Shown: piece after piece, positions 62,258-64,000 of the stretch
Layout of the letters: each line of letters begins with the position of its first letter
Numbering within the stretch: position 1 is the first letter of the stretch
DNA from: Alistipes sp.
GTDB lineage: Bacteria; Bacteroidota; Bacteroidia; Bacteroidales; Rikenellaceae
Assembly (NCBI GenBank): GCA_017520545.1
Contig: JAFXFM010000023.1
Coordinates: 34,653-98,652 of the forward strand
DNA: 64,000 nucleotides
Direction: 5' to 3'
Position numbers and translations under genes: made by a program
The notes under the pieces: model-generated
Told to the model about the DNA's origin: nothing
What the model saw: only the letters and a program-made list of their open reading frames with translations
The model's database searches: none

Positions 62258-62866
62258 TTAAGCGAAGAGTAATTGTGAAACCTTCTCACGCAAATACTCG
62301 TCGAGCAAAGCCTCGAACGACTCATCGGTGAACGAGATGTAGTAACCACCGTCCTTCTCGCCTACCTTGAAGCCCGACTTAACCTCCTTAGAGTAGCCCA
62401 CCTCGACACCGGCAGCCAACAACTCCTTTGCCGAAGCCTCGAATACCTTTGCAAACTCAGCTTCGAGAGCAGCCGGAAGCAGAGCTTTAAGCGATACCTG
62501 CTCGGCAGCGCCCGACCAATTTTTGGCAACCTCCAAAAGTAACTTCTTAACGAACTCTGCATCTACGGTAGCAGCCTTAACAGCCTTGGTCGATGTCTGC
62601 GCTATGATAGCACCCGCCAACTCGCTCTTAATTTTGGCAACGGCCTGACGACCCGCCAACGAAATTTCGGTCATTGAGTTCTTCTCGGTATCGGCAGCCT
62701 TTGCCTCCGCCTTTTTAACGATTTGTTCAGCCTCGGACTTTGCCTCTGCCAAAATAGCAGCCGCTTTCTCCTTTGCCTCAGCTACCAAACGGTCAGCCTC
62801 CAAGCGACCCTTCTCCAAGCCCTCGCCGTAGAGGCGCTCGGTTAGCTCTTTTAGTTTATTCTCCAT
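62258..62866 (-). CDS. ntpE: V-type ATP synthase subunit E (peripheral stalk)
   Basis: 202 residues. A long N-terminal coiled coil rich in Ala, Lys and Glu (about 10-80, AKEKAAAILAEAKSEAEQIVKKAE in parts) and a C-terminal globular part (about 100-202) are the standard E-subunit plan. It forms the peripheral stalk that holds the head. First gene of the operon; no partner subunit G/H is encoded nearby. Confidence 0.92.
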   Translation of the reverse strand: MENKLKELTERLYGEGLEKGRLEADRLVAEAKEKAAAILAEAKSEAEQIVKKAEAKAADTEKNSMTEISLAGRQAVAKIKSELAGAIIAQTSTKAVKAATVDAEFVKKLLLEVAKNWSGAAEQVSLKALLPAALEAEFAKVFEASAKELLAAGVEVGYSKEVKSGFKVGEKDGGYYISFTDESFEALLDEYLREKVSQLLFA

Positions 62867-62955
62867 AGTTTTAGTAATTGATTTTATATATTTTGTGTTT
62901 GCGTTTTTCTATCGTACGCGCCCGCGCATATATGCACACACGCACAAATTCTTTG

Positions 62956-62985
62956 CAAAGATAATAAAAATTTCCTATCTACCAA
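62956..62985 (-). promoter_or_regulatory. Promoter of the V-type ATPase operon
   Basis: Minus strand: TTGG (62982-62985), an 18-19-bp gap and TATCTTTG (62956-62963). The predicted leader is about 80 nt and includes a GC-rich alternating purine-pyrimidine stretch (GCGCGGGCGCG type, about 62915-62935). Confidence 0.85.
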
Positions 62986-63138
62986 CTATTTAACACACAA
63001 TGTTACTAACAAAGATACACAAACGCTCCACCCTCTCGACACAATCGCAACTTTTGCAATATATGCAGGGCTTTTTGCACTATCGGTAAGGCAGTAAAGT
63101 ATATTTGGCTGAAGATTCAGCCTAGACCGGTCGAACGC
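62986..63138. other. Spacer between the secreted protein gene and the V-ATPase operon
   Basis: About 150 bp with no gene and none of the dispersed repeats found elsewhere. It should hold the 3' end of the leftward transcript from the right edge; CTGAAGATTCAG (63110-63121), a small palindrome, is the only hairpin I see. Confidence 0.4.
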
Positions 63139-63792
63139 CTATGGGAGCAACACGATATTCATTGTATTGGTGATAACAACCTCTCGACCATCACCCGAAA
63201 CGTACGATACTCGGCATCTAAGTTTCGTAAGTTCGTCCGTCCCCACATATTCGCGCAAACTCAAAAGCGGAAGCGTAAACCCCCGACTCGGTGTTATCTT
63301 TATCTCGATAGGAGTCTTTGTATTGAGCACTTTCAACTTAAAGTAGCAGGTATCGTTCTGTTGCAAATCCGACGCCACAAAGATACGCGATAGATTTTCA
63401 TCGCTGCACGATAGGTAGAAAGTTTGCGATAGGTAGTTATCCAACCCGCCGAGCAACTCATTCTCGGCAGCACGTGTCGAACAATTCTTTATGCTTATCA
63501 GAATATCTTTAATTCGCTCCAACAAGCCTACCGACTCGTCGGATTTAACCAACGAATTAGGTCGCAAAACTATTGAAGTTCCATCGGACAAATCATTGAC
63601 AATAATATAACCCTTTGGGCTCTTCCACTCGACATCATCGAGCGCATCTTTCTCGGAGTCGTAGATGTGATTTATCTCGACTTTATTGCCCTTAATACGA
63701 ATTACTGCATCGCGTATCGAGGATATTTTATACTGCTTGGCACTGCAAACTGCCACACAGAATAGTGCTATAATCAAAAGAAATCTCTTCAT
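63139..63792 (-). CDS. Secreted protein of unknown function next to a CHAT gene
   Basis: 217 residues with a clear signal peptide (1-18, VCSA-K). The mature part is predicted mainly beta (YKISSIRDAVIRIKGNKVEIN, in parts) with several Cys (about 103, 129, 148, 193). I do not recognise a family. It starts 6 bp behind the stop of the CHAT-domain gene and is surely cotranscribed with it. Its export while CHAT proteins are usually cytosolic or also exported in Bacteroidota is worth noting. Confidence 0.7.
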   Translation of the reverse strand: MKRFLLIIALFCVAVCSAKQYKISSIRDAVIRIKGNKVEINHIYDSEKDALDDVEWKSPKGYIIVNDLSDGTSIVLRPNSLVKSDESVGLLERIKDILISIKNCSTRAAENELLGGLDNYLSQTFYLSCSDENLSRIFVASDLQQNDTCYFKLKVLNTKTPIEIKITPSRGFTLPLLSLREYVGTDELTKLRCRVSYVSGDGREVVITNTMNIVLLP

Positions 63793-63798
63793 ATATCT

Positions 63799-64000
63799 CT
63801 ATTTTTGGTAGTCGTCCAACATCACAAAGGCTGCCCACGAGGAGGCGTCATTGTTGTAAGCGCGGGTTACCGCCTGTGCTGTGGCAAAGGCATCGCGCTT
63901 GCTCTTGCCTCCAAGCCACTCGCGGTAGAAGGTGCGCATAAAGAGCGAGGTCGCCGCATCTTCAACACTCCATAAACTCATTATTATAGTCTTAACGCCC
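63799..64000 (-). CDS. CHAT-domain protein (caspase-like), C-terminal end only
   Basis: The frame is open to the window edge (67 residues seen). GVKTIIMSLWSVEDAATSLF, then MRTFYREWLGG, KRDAFATAQ and SSWAAFVMLDDYQ are the last part of a CHAT domain, the caspase/separase-like peptidase fold that is often behind TPR repeats. The catalytic His and Cys would lie upstream, outside the window, so activity cannot be judged. An internal ATG at 63981 is inside the domain and not the real start. Confidence 0.85.
   Translation of the reverse strand, partial: GVKTIIMSLWSVEDAATSLFMRTFYREWLGGKSKRDAFATAQAVTRAYNNDASSWAAFVMLDDYQK

Noticed and set aside
62910-62940. GC-rich alternating stretch in the V-ATPase leader as a riboswitch
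   Set aside because: Too short and simple, with no recognisable aptamer; only a predicted leader of about 80 nt.

Overview
The window looks like a stretch of chromosome from a gut-type Bacteroidales bacterium (phylum Bacteroidota), possibly Rikenellaceae/Alistipes-like; the genus is a guess. Reasons: many promoters match the Bacteroidota pattern TTTG / about 19-20 bp / TAnnTTTG, Shine-Dalgarno sequences are mostly absent, and the gene set is typical (type III glutamine synthetase, methylmalonyl-CoA mutase pair, V-type ATPase operon with DUF2764, PSP1/RicT followed by GldH, the GGGtGRT protein). Nearly all genes are housekeeping genes; I see no prophage, transposase or CRISPR array.

Layout. 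1-5.6 kb: the end of htpG, then a leftward run dnaN, dnaQ-like exonuclease, LysM/PBP1-like protein, rex, FAD synthetase, thioesterase. 5.9-12 kb: nucleoside phosphorylase, glmM-type mutase, M20 dipeptidase, and a NifU-like/GGGtGRT gene pair. 12.6 kb: tRNA-Ser(TGA). 13.2-18.5 kb: yebC and an amino-sugar operon (NagB-PIG-L fusion, NagB, NahK-like kinase, CBM9-like protein). 18.8-22.3 kb leftward: esterase, rarA, aminotransferase. 22.5-24.4 kb: acyltransferase and phosphodiesterase. 24.8-31 kb leftward: rsfS, ftsH, cdsA, psd, AI-2E-type permease, a stand-alone riboflavin kinase, nucleosidase. 31-33 kb: oxyR and a secreted putative cysteine amidase. 33.3-41.7 kb rightward: trpS, S23-type protein, ClC channel, HAD phosphatase, RNase HI, then overlapping PHP / phosphoethanolamine transferase / lipid kinase genes. 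42-46 kb: methylmalonyl-CoA mutase, whose large subunit carries an in-frame TAG. 46.6-55 kb: glutamine synthetase III, MATE pump, SPFH/NfeD pair, ricT, gldH, trmB. 55.3-62.9 kb: V-type ATPase operon, with a proteolipid carrying the Na+-site residues. The right edge holds a secreted protein and the end of a CHAT-domain protein.

The most unusual content is between the genes. Intergenic regions are mosaics of dispersed repeats, two of which fold into hairpins whose stems vary between copies while pairing is kept (covariation). One is a 110-170 bp element framed by CGGAAAAC arrays, with five copies, one of which encodes the C-terminal tail of TrmB. The other is a roughly 125-nt nested hairpin repeated at two convergent gene junctions; its inner hairpin recurs inside bidirectional terminators at two further convergent junctions. 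Together they suggest a set of structured 3'-end/terminator elements that I cannot match to a named family.
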